From positions 325,054 to 389,053 of the forward strand of contig MEHQ01003342.1 in the NCBI GenBank assembly GCA_008828725.1: DNA of 64,000 nt. The letters are read 5' to 3'. The DNA is from Saccharina japonica. Taxonomy: Eukaryota; Sar; Phaeophyceae; Laminariales; Laminariaceae. This document shows positions 1 to 12,269 of this stretch, piece by piece. Every line of letters begins with the position of its first letter. Positions within the stretch are counted from its first letter, which is position 1. The notes under the pieces were generated by a model, which was not told the origin of the DNA, searched no databases, and saw only the letters and a program-made list of their open reading frames with translations. Made by a program: the position numbers and the translations under genes.

Positions 1-677
1 CGTGAGTATGTGTTCTGGAGATGCCAGGTTGCGTTTTGTTGCATTTGCATAATGTATCTTGGTCTACGTGCATAGGTAGACGCGTGGGTTCAACGTTATG
101 CAACTGTCCTCCGTCTTATGCTAAGCTTTTGCAATGGCAGCAGCATAACATCAGCAGCCAGTCGTCGACGTAGTAAAGTCAACTAATAATGCTGAGGATT
201 TATTCCCGGAGAATATAGGGGGCATTTACAGTAGATGGCCACGAAACCCCCAAATCTACAGAGTACTTACGATCAGACGGATAGGCAAAACCGTGAAGGC
301 AACCGCGATGGCGAACGACCCCCACGTTTCTTTGTCAAGGTACTGTTGTTCGGACCACGGTCAACAGCATCAACTCCTTGCTATCTGCACCCGTATTCTG
401 CATGAAAAAAACTATTTTTGTACACGGAGTTAGAGTTGGATATTATTTGTGGCAGCATACGAAGTATCACGTCAAACCGCGGGACGACGGGGGAAAAAGA
501 AGGCGCACATCACATACAGAGAACACATAGATAAACAATTTTACACGTAGCTCAATACGAGCTCCTCGCAAGCATGTGTACGTACGTGCACATGCTGTAC
601 CTTAAAAAAAATTAAGCTCTTCTTTCTTCCTCTCCCTGCCGCGATTGGGTGCGCGGAACCTCTCCGTTGAAACCAAG
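1..677. other. no gene recognised upstream of first exon
   Basis: No exon-like reading frame with plausible splice borders stands out here. The stretch is probably intron or upstream sequence of the plus-strand gene whose exon begins near 678, because that exon has no ATG of its own. TACGTA-type words are common, as in the rest of the window. Confidence 0.4.
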
Positions 678-1922
678 GTCTATCTCTCGGGCGGGCGCCC
701 GCTGTTCGTCCTGAGCGACGCTCAACAGGAGGAAGTAATCGCCCAGGCTGACAGCCACCTCAGGACGGCCAAAGGTCGCGGGTATCGGCGGCAGGTAACC
801 CGCGCTGAAGTGTCCGACCTCCTCTCGGGCCTGCCGAGGGACGCCGCGGGGCTGGCCAGCTTCCATGACGCCCAGAAGCTAATTTTGGGGTACCGAGAAA
901 AGCAGATCGCTCGGTTCAGAGTTATTTTCCCCGACACCGTTACGAAGTCGGGAAAAACACCGCCTTCGAGACGACGTGTGACATCATCGGCAGGCGGCGA
1001 CAGCGGCGGCGGCAGCGGTGGCGACGGCACAATGATTCCAGCAGGAGGGTCTGGGTCTTCGGCCGGCGGCTCTGTTTGTTCTAAGTCGAAGGAAAATTCG
1101 GTGGGGCGCTCTAGAGACGCGGGTGCGGGCAGCGGGAAGGCTGCTAGCCGGAGTAGGGGGGACAAGTTTAGTGCGGACGTAGCTCCTCCGGAGATGTTCG
1201 TCAAGGACGTGGGGTTCACCCCCGCGGGAATGGCCAAGCACGTGAGTGATGTTTTTTTCTGGCTTCGTTTGGGGAAGAAAGTAAATGCCGCACGAACGAT
1301 TAGTCTCGTAGAGCTTAGAGCTACCCCGCGATTGTGTAGGCGAAAGCGCAATAACATTGTGAGCTTTCGTTTTTTTATTGTAAATACCAGAGGGTCAATA
1401 TTGTAGGTTCGTTTCAAAGAGAGGGCTCGCACTATGCACGTCCATCCGCTTTCGAATGTCACCCTTAACAGCCACACCTCAGCACAACGTCACAATGTTT
1501 ATCGCTCGAGGGTTCAAACGCGCACGTCAAAGTCAGCCCTTCTGCACTTTTCCCACTTCCTCGTTCCCGAAGAAACTATCATACGTGTTGGGCTACTACA
1601 TTGCCGATGACTCGAACACCACCTCTCAACCCCACGCCCCCCCAACCCCCCCCCCCCCCAACTTTGCCCCACCCAACCCCAACCCCTCCCAACCCCCCCC
1701 TGACAGACTAACAAGCTTCTGAGTACCCGAGCATACAAGGTGGGTAACCTAGTCGACAGCAACGATCCCGGCCTGACGCAAAACGTGAGACTCATCCGCG
1801 AGGACAGGCCGCTCGAACCGGGCCAGGGAGCTTGGGACCCTTACGCCTGTCTGCGTGGGTACAACGTGGGGGCGCACGTGGGGTCGGCGAGGAGCTCGAC
1901 CACGGCGAAGCGAAAAGCCTGA
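678..1922 (+). CDS. 3' exons of an unrecognised plus-strand gene
   Basis: Two exons join in phase. The first runs from about 678 (after ...CCAAG) to 1241, before the donor GTGAGT. The second runs from 1707, after a very C-rich tract and TGACAG, to the TGA at 1920-1922. Both ends of the intron are in phase 0. The predicted product is about 260 residues: a soluble N-terminal helical part with an FHDAQ...YREKQI segment, a serine/glycine-rich low-complexity linker (about 265 bp), a conserved-looking block (FVKDVGFTPAGMAKH across the junction into TNKLLSTRAYKV), and a basic end AKRKA. I see no signal peptide or membrane segment. The FHDAQ/YREKQI pattern faintly recalls axonemal EF-hand proteins of the EFHB/CFAP21 type, but this is weak. 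The start codon must lie in an exon to the left, outside or near the window edge. The downstream UTR is not defined. Confidence 0.6.
1242..1706 (+). other. intron with C-rich acceptor tract
   Basis: A GT-AG intron (GTGAGT ... TGACAG) of 465 bp. Its last 90 bases are almost entirely C with a few A and T, which is an unusually long polypyrimidine tract. The phase is 0 on both sides, so the flanking exons join without a frame change. Confidence 0.6.
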
Positions 1923-2174
1923 AAAAACAACGGCAGACCAAAGCAGCAGTATTACTACGTAGTCAGGGTACGTACGAATGTATACCGTGTACGATTTTGC
2001 CAGCTTCGACGCAATCGTTGATAGTCCAAACTGACTCTTCGGTACATCACGATCCCGAATAAAAATCTCAGGCAGTTGGTGTTAGGGTTCGGGTTAGTGT
2101 TTGCAGTCAGGTGTTTTTGAATCCTCTAGCGGAACCTGGCCCAAGTCGCATGTACAGCCCTCGTACTAGGATTA

Positions 2175-2200
2175 ATAGCAGTAGTGATAATAGTGTCAGG

Positions 2201-2250
<50 letters not shown>

Positions 2251-2334
2251 GAGTAGTAGTAGTTACAGAAGTAGTGGTAGTAGTGGTAATAGTAGCAGTA
2301 GCAGTAGCAGTAGTTGCAGTAGTGGCAGTAGTTG
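2175..2334 (+). repeat. imperfect AGT trinucleotide microsatellite
   Basis: AGT/AGC/GGT triplets run for about 160 bp with scattered substitutions. The open frames over it are simple by-products of the triplet period. Confidence 0.9.
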
Positions 2335-2421
2335 ATGTGGCCTACTCGCTACAGGCGATTATGTTCCCGATCAACAGCCCGTTGTATAATACTGGCTGCT
2401 GCAGGGTAGCATGGTAGCTAT
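2335..2421 (+). repeat. dispersed repeat, copy 1 of 2
   Basis: This stretch shares about 85 bp with 5799-5885, both beginning GTGGCCTACTCGCTACAGGC and continuing with clear similarity (CCGATCA, CCCGTT, TACTGGCT). It directly follows the AGT array here. The family is unknown. Confidence 0.6.
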
Positions 2422-2911
2422 GCTTAATTCGCCCCCTCGATGGAGGTGGCATAATCAAACTTGCTACATGAAACCATTATGTTGGGTTATCCAATAACTA
2501 GGTTATAATGAACGCTTGCTGAATTCTTGCTGCAAGTGTCATAAACTACTCCGTTATATCTTCTCGAGAGTTTAAACTCTGGGTGCTTGGTTGGTGTTAT
2601 TCTCTGTACTTCTTGCCTGCAAATTTACGTTTGCATCCGTTGCTATATCGCTTATGATGGCTGACCAACCCTTGTACAGCAAATGTAACCGCATGCATAA
2701 CCTGGCAATACAACAGGCGTAACACTGATGTGACAATGAAGCTTGGACCGAGCATGCAAGCAGCAACAATGGAACCCGCGCGGGTCTCACTAAGCATGTA
2801 CCAGACGACATACTCGGCACGATATTCTTCTCCCTCATTCGCTAAATTAATTAATTATACCCGCCCATACCACGAACAACTTACCTAACGGAACAACTTA
2901 CCTAACGAGTT

Positions 2912-3354
2912 TTGTATTGTATTGTATTGTATTGTATTGTATTGCATTGTATTGTATTGTATTGTATTGTATTGTATTGTATTGTATTGTATTGTATTGT
3001 ATTGTATTGTATTGTATTGTATTGTATTGTATTGTATTGTCTTGTTTGCATTGTTTTGGGTTTTTTAAATTTAATTGTATTGTATTGTATTGTATTGTAT
3101 TGAATTGTATTGTATTGTATTGTATTGTATGTATGATTGTATTGTATTGTATTGTATTGTATTGTATTGTATTGTATTGTATTGTATTGTATTGTATTGT
3201 ATTGTATTGTATTGTATTGTATTGTATTGTATTGTATTGTGTATTGTATTGTATTGTATTGTATTGTATTGTATTGTATTGTATTGTATTGTATTGTATT
3301 GTATTGTATTGTATTGTATTGTATTGTATTGTATTTTATTGTATTGTATTGTAT
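2912..3354 (+). repeat. ATTGT pentanucleotide satellite
   Basis: About 440 bp of the 5-base unit TATTG, in two blocks separated by a 35-bp T-rich break near 3042-3076. A 5-base unit cycles through all three frames, so long YCIVL-type open frames appear; none is a gene. Confidence 0.95.
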
Positions 3355-4249
3355 ACTTTGTACGCTAACTACAATAATGCCGTTACTGGCCGTAGGTTTT
3401 ACTTTTGAATGGATACCAGTCGAACAGCAGCGGATTGACTAGCATACTGCTTCTGAACAACTTTCCACACTGCCATTGCGCTATACTGCCTAAAGGGTCA
3501 ATGAACCGTTGAAGACAGGTTTGCGTTGGAGGCAGGACGTTGGACAGCAAAAAAATCACAACTGAATTCTCAATAAACATTATTTCAATGATCAGTCTGC
3601 TGACCAAGAAACAATAAATAACTACGTAGCAGCCTATGAACGCCACGTTTCTGTCCCCTCCTCGTACACAGAAGACTTGCGGTGCTACTACAAAGCAAAT
3701 CTTGCACAAATAGACTAGCAGCCGAACCACGTTTCCACCGTCCTTCCATTCAAAGAAGACGTGTGGTGCTCCATTACGAGGCAAACAAATCTTTCCGCTA
3801 AGTGGGTGCGACCCCTCGATGTAGATGCCTCTCCCAGCGATCTAGATGGTGATCTCCAGTGACCCCAGAAGCGATGTTCCAGCAGCGCTACAAATAGAAT
3901 ATGCCTACGAGCGCCCCCAGAAGCGATGTTCCAGTGGCCGAAAAAGGGATCGATAATGATGCGGCGATTCCAGAAGACGCTCTCCCCCGGCAATCCCAAC
4001 AGATATATGATACTGTGGCCCCGATCCCGAAAACACTTTTCGGCGACCCCTCGATATTGTTGTTAGTGCGGCCGCTTCGGAGGCTCCGGTAGTCCCATCG
4101 AACAGTGCTGTAGCTATTCCGAAAGTTGTCTTTACGGCAATCACTAGCGCTTTTGTTTGCAGCGATTCCGTGAAACGTCTTTCCGGCGACTCCGCGTTGA
4201 TGAAGCGACCCCAATTATAGCTGGTGGTTCCTGTTGTATTGTCACAAGT
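3355..4249. other. intergenic, no gene seen
   Basis: No exon-like stretch is convincing. A 20-base phrase around CCAGAAGCGATGTTCCAG occurs twice (about 3868 and 3920), suggesting a small local duplication. Confidence 0.4.
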
Positions 4250-5120
4250 TAAAAGGTGAAGCCCTTGTCGAAGTCGTCATCAAAGTTAACAACTCGCTTA
4301 AGTTCGGTGCCATCGGTGCGGGTGTTGGCGCCCACTGTAGCCGCGGTGTGCGTACTACTCGTCTGTGAGCGCTGTGCGTGGTCGTCCTATGCACAGCACA
4401 CCGCTTCTGCCCAGCATTGCCTTCTGATACAGACCTGTTCTTCTAGCCGGTGGGCTTGATGCTTTATCATGGGCCTTGGTAGGCACGACGCAGCCGCTCC
4501 TGGAATGCCCCGCCTTGCCGCAGTTGTGGCAGATCATGGAACTGGGATCAGGTGATGCTGATTCTGCTGCCATGGTCGTGCCACGTTCAGCAATCAGTCT
4601 CGTCTTGTTCTTCTACAGCCCGTCCAGGTAGAGGTGACGAAGTACGGACTGAATCTTTGGACGACCGAAGTCTGAGTCCTTCCAGGTCATCAGCTTGACT
4701 TCGGCGTACTCCTCCGTTAGACCTTGGAGAACGATGTCGGCGAAGTGCCTGTCCGTGATAGGTTCCTTCTTCTCGGTCAGTAGGTTGCGCAGTCGTGCGA
4801 GCTCGTTTATGTAAGTGTCGGGGTCTTGGCCCGGCGTTATGCTCGTAGTCGCGATCGCCTTCTGTGTGGCGAGTATCGTCTCGTTGGTGGTCTTCAAGTA
4901 TTTTGACTCCAGCTCCTTGACAGCCTTCTGTCCGTTGCAGCGGGTCTCGCGTGCACCCCCTGGGTGCTTGATCACCAACAAGGCCGCCGGTGCATCGATG
5001 ATCAAGTAGAGGATAGCAAACATATCCTGGTTGGCTTTGTCATACGCGACTTGGCGTTGCTCGAGAGACTCTGGCGGTGAAGTCGTCACCCCGACGTCGT
5101 GATGCAGGAGCTTTCCCATA
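4250..5120 (-). mobile_element. fossil Ty1/copia-type gag fragment
   Basis: The minus strand carries a broken fragment of an LTR-retrotransposon gag of the copia group. A capsid-like helical region lies at about 4613-5119, followed downstream by a single CCHC zinc knuckle at about 4500-4540. No integrase, reverse transcriptase or flanking LTR pair was recognised nearby, so it is a partial, inactive relic. Age cannot be judged from a single copy. Confidence 0.7.
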
Positions 5121-5798
5121 GCGATGGTCGGGGTAGCTCTGTTAAGAGCTACAGTAGTACCACTGTGCTGGTGATGCTGTTCTTCTTGTCCGTCGTCGTT
5201 CCTCGCACAGCAGCTCGAGACGATGATGATGATCGTAGCAGCTCTGTTGAGGAGCTCACAATGGTCGCAGCAGCCCGGGTCTCAGTCGTTGTCGTTCTTC
5301 GATGATGCGGATAGCTCGCGGTTCTACGGTGCTTACGTGAATCGAGGTTCATAACCTGTAGCGGGAATCTCCACAGTAGGGGTCTGTGGGTGGCTTCGGC
5401 GGCTCTTGAGTTAGGTCAAGCAACCAGCAACAGAGGTAAGCACTATCACCCGGTGTCAACTAACTGCTTGTTGTTTGATCTTCAGAATGGCGCTGAAGGC
5501 CAGTGTTGATTATCGGTATTGTTCAAGAGGACAGGAGGAGGAGGAGAGAATGAGAGAAGTGCGCGAGTGTGCGTGTGCACGGTCGATCGACCACAGAGCT
5601 GTCCAAAGACCCCCAGGATGCTGTGCAAAGCCAAAAGTCGAATAAAAAACCGCGGTAGAACTCGAACCGGTATTTCGGGGTTCTGTCGCGTACGATATAA
5701 AACCGGGAGAACTGACCCCACGGAATTCCACCGCATATCTACTACAGTAAGTCGGCATGTAACGGACCTGTACTGCCGTAGCACCTTGTTGTGCTGCT

Positions 5799-5885
5799 GT
5801 GGCCTACTCGCTACAGGCGACTATGTCACCGATCAGCGACCCGTTATACGCTACTGGCTAACACTGCTGGGTACGTAGCTATCCT
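5799..5885 (+). repeat. dispersed repeat, copy 2 of 2
   Basis: Partner of 2335-2421, with several base differences. It includes the phrase GGCCTACTCGCTACAGGCGA. The orientation is the same in both copies. Confidence 0.6.
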
Positions 5886-7300
5886 GAATACTGGGGGCGG
5901 TCAGTTAAGGGACCAAAACCGCAGTCTCCTGTTAAACCACTCTGCTGGCCCTGAGCATATCGCCCGTTTGATGTCCACATCATATTCCAAACGGGGACTA
6001 TACTGCCGGCCAGAGTGGTACGTAGCATACTTTAACTCGCACTACTGGCAAAGATCGGTGCCACCCGGGCAGCGCAGAAGATGTTTGGTATCCCGCGCGT
6101 TATTGGTCGCAGCGAGTTCGGATTCTCGAGATAGCGCGACCGAAAAAACACACACCAAGGTAAAAAAATGATTATGTTAATCGTCCACGAGTACGTAGTG
6201 TGAGCGCCCAACAGCACGCAGTACGGGTAGAACCATGATGCGCCCCTGGTGTGCGGTTCCTTGCGTTGTAGTTCGGAAATCAACTACTAGTTAGTATCCC
6301 TCACAATCATGCAGTGGACGGCGGTACAATCATTCATCACTTTTGATCGTCAATTTTCCTCTCCGAAGTAATATGGGGGATAATCCCGTTTGGTGGAAAA
6401 CTGCGTGGGGTTTAATGGGGGGGGTAAGGTTGCCGTAGGGGAGAAACGACAGACACTTGTGACCACGGTTTGTTCACAAAATCGCTGAGGGTAAAGCCTC
6501 CTACGAGTTGAGCTGGAAAGCACGAGCGATGACAAAAATTAAAAAAAAGGCGTTACGATATCGACTCCACCGACAAAGAGAGCAGGTGAGCGGGCGTGCG
6601 TGTGTTTCCATTTCCGATTTCGGAGCGAAGACAAGAAAAAGAAACACGAAACAAAAAAACTAAAGGGGGGGGGGAAACACTCTACGACGTATACGTCGGA
6701 AGAAAAACAAACACTCTACGTACGTATAGGTAAAAAAACAAAACAGTCTATAAAGAAAAAAATAAACGAAAAAAAGAAGAGAACGCTTCCCATCGACGTC
6801 GAAAAAAGAGATGCTTCCCTTGTGCTGGCGGCAACTTCAGTGTGGCCAGCCAATCGCGAAACTTACAACGACACATTGCTACCAGCGGGTACCTGGTATC
6901 TATTTAGCAGCACAGCGGGTAGCGCACAGAAGGCTCGTGTCTTCTCGCGAATCCGGTAAGTGTACTCTCCCTTCCCCACGCCCCCAGCCCCGCCCATGAC
7001 TACGATGACGACGCGATGCTAATCTAGTTCAGTGGACATGAAAGTTAGCTCTACGCCCGATTCATGGCGCACACCCCACACAAGTAAACCTTCCCGAAGC
7101 AACTGCTCGGGTACATTTTCGGCTGGCCCAACGACAGCAGTTCTATGATACGTACGATCAATCCTATCATTCCTACTTATTAGTACTGATCGTGCCTTCT
7201 CCAGCCGACCCGCCCGCTGGAACCAAACACGCCCTCATCTAGTGGAACACCATTAAACTCGTATCAACATCAAGCGTACCAAAACAACTTAGCCTCCCCC

Positions 7301-7370
7301 GTCTCAAAAGGTATGCGGTCAATGGTCATGCGACTTAGGCAAGCAACAAATTAGTACGCCCCTCCCCCCC
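7301..7370 (-). repeat. short dispersed element, family A
   Basis: About 70 bp. Read on the minus strand it runs from a G-run plus GTAC, through TTGCTTGCCTAAGTC and GACCATTGACC, to a CCTTTTGAGAC-like box. Other copies lie near 9.6, 12.3, 22.8, 35.7, 59.3 and 60.6 kb. Confidence 0.65.
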
Positions 7371-8569
7371 TTCGCACACGCCTCCATCTAGCGTAACACC
7401 ACCAAAAAGGGTATGCACAACAAGCGAACCAAACAGCTAATTCCATATAGGCGCGACGGACCGACGAAAATTCTATCTCCTCCCCCCTCCCTTCTTCCCC
7501 TTGCACTTCCGCCTTGTCTGGCCTTACGCCACCACAAAAACAAAAGACAAAAAAGAAAGCAAGGCTTCGAAAAAAACGGTGGTAAGGGGTCCGGCGCGGT
7601 CGCGCACATCAACACCAACAACACCAACAACGAAAACAACAAATATTGCCATCTCATCATCTGGGAGATCGCCAAGTTATTGTACGTGTGTACGTGTATA
7701 CCAATGCTATATACTACATACCCCTCAACTAAAGAGCCGCTTCAGTGTTATAGCCCATAGTGGCCGCCAACCACACCGAAGAGCATACGGTAGTAGGGGG
7801 GATAGCGGCCAACCGCAAGACGAAAACAAAAAAGGACGAAAGCGGGCACGGGTTGACGCAGCGCCCAACGCGGGAAAGAGCTAAGCAAGGCAGGCAAGCG
7901 CACGCCACTTCTCGATGCGATCGCTATAATCACACAGCCGCAGCGACAGTCGCGACGATGTCCCCCCGCGGCCTACCCCCGCGCCCTCCCTCTCCCACGC
8001 CTGAACGCCTCCCCTATTTTACATCGGCGTGCACTTTTGTCATCACCGATAGTACCTCGCGCGCGGTGCCTATGCCTCTGCGTAAACTGCCACGGCCACC
8101 ACCAACGCCACCGCCGCCACTGCCGCCGACGTCACCACCACTGCTGGCGCAACTCCCGCCACCACCACCACCACCATCACCATATCACCGCCACTTCCAC
8201 CTTCACTACCATCGCCACAACCGAAGAGACCCAACCCAGAGACGCCCCCTCGGGTTGGGATCATGGCTCGGCACGGCGCGCAGCGGCGGCGGAACCTCTC
8301 TCCTCCCTATCCCCAAAAAGTAACGTCGACCACAAACAAAAAAATAAACGAACAAAAGCACGAACGAAAAAAACGGTTACACGCCATAAAACGCGTTTTT
8401 TTTTACCGGTAAAAGTATATGGTATCTCCGGGGCGCCTTCTCCATGGCATGCGTTTTTATTTCACGAGGGGTGACAATCCCGTTCTTGCCCTCCACGGTG
8501 TGTATGCGTGCAGTCCGTTTTTTAAGAGTCGAGTTGCTTGGGATTGCAGCTCACAGCCGATGGTAGCTG

Positions 8570-11500
8570 TTAGCCACCCTTGTTGAAACGGCTCTTGGCA
8601 CCCGCCCCCGTGACGGCGGTGCCCTGCCTTCCGCGACTGATGCGGTCTTTCAGGGCGCCCGCCACCACCCTTCGCCTGGCCCGGAGCTTGTCCTTGAACT
8701 CGCCCTACCGACGGAAGGACGGACGGACGGACGGTAGGTCGGACAGACGGAGACGCAAAAAATAAGAACAACCCCTTCTATTTTCATCATGTACTTGTCT
8801 TTTATTGTCTTCATACATTTTTGTTTTCCCCGGCATTATACGAAACATTACTACAGTACGTAGTTTGGAGTTTGGTGTTCCTCGCCCCGCCCGCAAAACC
8901 AAAGTAGTGGAACAAAAAAAAACGTCTCTTTATCCTTACCCTCGCCCTTATCCCCAGCCTCACCAAATATGCTATAAGTACGAGGCCGCGGCTTGACCCC
9001 TTGGCCGACCGCCCCCTACACTAAAATCAGTACAATAAGGCCCAAACAGGCCTTAACCCCTAAATAACTGGTCCCACATATTTGGGGACAAACTACTTGG
9101 ATTTAGTGTGGGATTTTTTCTTCAGTTCTGAATGGCCCCTTTAGGAGTGCAGTCCCGTGGTGGGGATGAAACACTTGGAATTAGAGTCAGATTTAAGTCT
9201 ATGTACACCGCACTCCTATACCACTGTCCCTAAATAAAAGCGTCGTTTGTACGCTAATATTTCATCCAAATGGTCCTTATATTTCGAAGGACAAGAGTCG
9301 TACATAGTAGCATGTTTGCCTCCCACCTGTCTGGCACGCATGCGCTCCCGCCCCACGCCCATCCTCTCCCGCACCAACACCTCTCTCTTGCGGTAGCGCT
9401 CCTGTAGGTGTTCCCTCTGAACCATGAGGCGTTTCCCTATCTTTCCCTTGGGTTTCAGGCCGGAGACTAGCAGGTAGTTGGCTCCCGATGCCAAAGTTGC
9501 CGCCCCCGTCCCGACGCTGTCCGCGTTTCGAAGAAGTTCCCGGGGGGTTTCCAGGGGGGCGAACGGTAGGAGTGCGAGAAGTAGAAGGGGTTAGGGGATA
9601 GGGCGCGGGGGGGTTGGCGTACTAATTTGTAGCTTGCCTTAACCATTCGACCATTGACCACGCATCCCTTTCCAGACGGGTCGGGGTTCGTTGCGCTGAT
9701 TAATGCAGCCAAGCACCGAAACAAACGAAGCACTTAAGTCTCTCTCGGCTTTACCGTGTATTATGATTCCCAGTAGTCTGTCCCAAACATGGGGGGTACA
9801 GCGCTCAAGAGATTATTATCAGGGCTCTTCACGAGTCATGACCCCAACCCGAGGGTTAAGTCAATTTTATATTCAATCTCACGGGTCGGGTTGAGTCTGT
9901 TCGGATCGGGTCAGGAGCTCTTCAAACTCTCACGGATCGGATCTGGTCCGGTCACCGGTCACCCTTACCCCACCCCGAGACGGCCCGGCCTGACCTGCGA
10001 GTTTTGGTCCGACCCGTCAATAGCCTCGGGACATTGTAACTCAAAACCCCGGTGGGACTTTAGAGAAGAAAGTGTTGCAACTTAAAATACGGTCACACGA
10101 TCAGCCAGGCGAAGCATAGCAGCCGGGGCTGCTGGGGTAGGGGATAGGGGATGTGTCAGCAGTGAAAAACGTATGGGCACGTATGTAGTACGGCACAGCG
10201 CAGTCGCAGCAAGATGCTAGATACTTGAATGGCACTGGTGCACGCTCCCCCAACAGCACAGCAGCAGGTTGACGGATTGTGTCGTCGCGCTATATATCGT
10301 CCACTCGAATATAAGCAAGTGCCTGCGAATTACTATAAGAGACGGCGTGAAAATACCGCGTTTCTCGATTTTTAGGTCGCTGCAGCATGGTCCCAGAAGG
10401 GCTATACGGACAGCGAGATATCTACTTCTGTATTCGACGCGAGGTCTTCCTCCCTTTCTTCTTTCCTCCCCGCCCTCTCAGAAACCGCCCCTTACGGTAC
10501 CGCGAAAATCGCGCAAGCCCCGAGTTCACGCACGCCGCCCCCCCCCCCTCATCCTCCCGACTTCCTGGTCAGTGAAAATTGCGCGACGTGCTCGCGTGCG
10601 GCATGTGTAGGGATACGCAGAGGTCTGAATGGTCATACGGACTACGGCAAACCATGACATGAGTGCCCCCCCCCCCCCCCCCCCCGCTCACTGCGTGCGG
10701 TGAAAATGCGACGTTCCTCCGTCTCGGCATTGTTAGCGCGATACGAGCGGTCTATGCGTCATTACGACTACGGCCAACATGACATGAGTGCCCCCCCCCC
10801 CCCCCCGCGACGTGTACGCCTAATTATCCCTCACCAGAGGGCGGAGAAGATAGCGTCGCCAGGCACGAGGTAGACGGCGTTCGTGAGCCCCAGCCAGAGC
10901 GTTCCGAATTGCAGAACGGTGTTCACCTGACGGCGACAGAACGATCGAGGACCATGGTTGAAGACAATTGTTAACACGTCCGACAGATGACGATCTATCT
11001 ATCTGCTGTAGATCATCCACATCCTACACTGCTGCCATGATATGTTGTGTAGTTCCAGTACAAGTACAGTTTCCACCCAGGAAGTATGTGCTAGATAATG
11101 CAGACTGTGCGGCTCCCACACGGCAACATGAGTAGATCATGCAGATCATGCAGATCATATAGATCATGCAGATCAGGAATACATCTGCCCTGAAAGCAAT
11201 CTAGATCATGACGTGGGAATCGGTGATCAGTGCGATATGTGCAATGGTTGAAGGTCGAAGGTGTGATGGAGTAAGCGGTGACAGCAATGACAGCAAAAGG
11301 AACAGGAACCACTACGAGCCCACATCGCCGACAGAATCAGCACCACAGATAGGGCAGGAGCACAGCGGCAACAAGAACAGCAGCAGCAGCAACAGCAACA
11401 TAACCAAGAGCAACCACAACACCAGCACCATCAATAAAAGCAACACCAACACTAACAACAACACCAAAACCAACAAACAACGACCGTAGCAAGAACAACA

Positions 11501-12235
11501 ACATCGGTAACACCACCACCCGCCATCAACACCACCAACACCATCACACATACCTCCACCACACATACCTCCACCACCAACACCACCAACGGCGCCACCA
11601 ACATCACCACCAACACCACCACCATTACCACCACCTCCAAACCTGCAGACTACACGATCCCTTGATCCTCGACACAACCAACCAATTCTTCACACGCAAA
11701 AGTACAACACCGAACGCCACCAGCACACTCCACACGCCCCCCCTCACAAAACCCCTTCGGACACACACAAGTCGCGCAAAAGCAGGGCCCAGCCACCCGA
11801 GGCCGTCCAAAAGACCAAAGGCAGCAAGAGCAGGCTAGGCTTGCCTTGCTGAGGGTGCTCGGGGTGACCTTGTAGTCCAGGGAGTTCGGGTCAAAGAACG
11901 CGTCGCCTTCTTTCCTCGTCTTGTACCGATACGCCAGCGAGCCTAGTATCAGGAGTGCGTCGCGACCCACCATCACCGCCTGAGATTGGTGCGGCAGGAA
12001 AGCGGACAAGGAAGAGAGTCGTTCAGCCGTTCAGCTAGCGAGCAACCAAACAAGCAAGCAAGCACAAGGCAAGCAAAAAAACGAGCGAACGAGCAAGCAA
12101 GGGGGTCCGCCACACACCGCGTCAACAGAAAAAAAATGAAACCAAAAGGGGGAGAGGAGGACAGAGGGGAGGAGGGGTGACCCTCGCGGCGGCACGGAGC
12201 AATGCGGACCAGACACGTTTCCAACCCCCCCCCCC

Positions 12236-12269
<34 letters not shown>

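Larger units (their letters stand above)
5121..8569. other. intergenic region rich in short repeats
   Basis: No supported gene. It holds a second copy of the 2335-2421 repeat (5799-5885), an A-rich stretch at 6600-6790, two diverged copies of a roughly 62-bp unit at about 7230-7291 and 7379-7441 flanking a family-A element, and a CCA/CCG-rich stretch at 8085-8215 whose long proline/histidine frames are compositional. Confidence 0.5.

Noticed and set aside
7760-8323. 187-codon proline/histidine-rich frame
   Set aside because: Composition follows a CCA/CCG stretch; no splice partner, no conserved motif, and it overlaps equally long frames in other phases.
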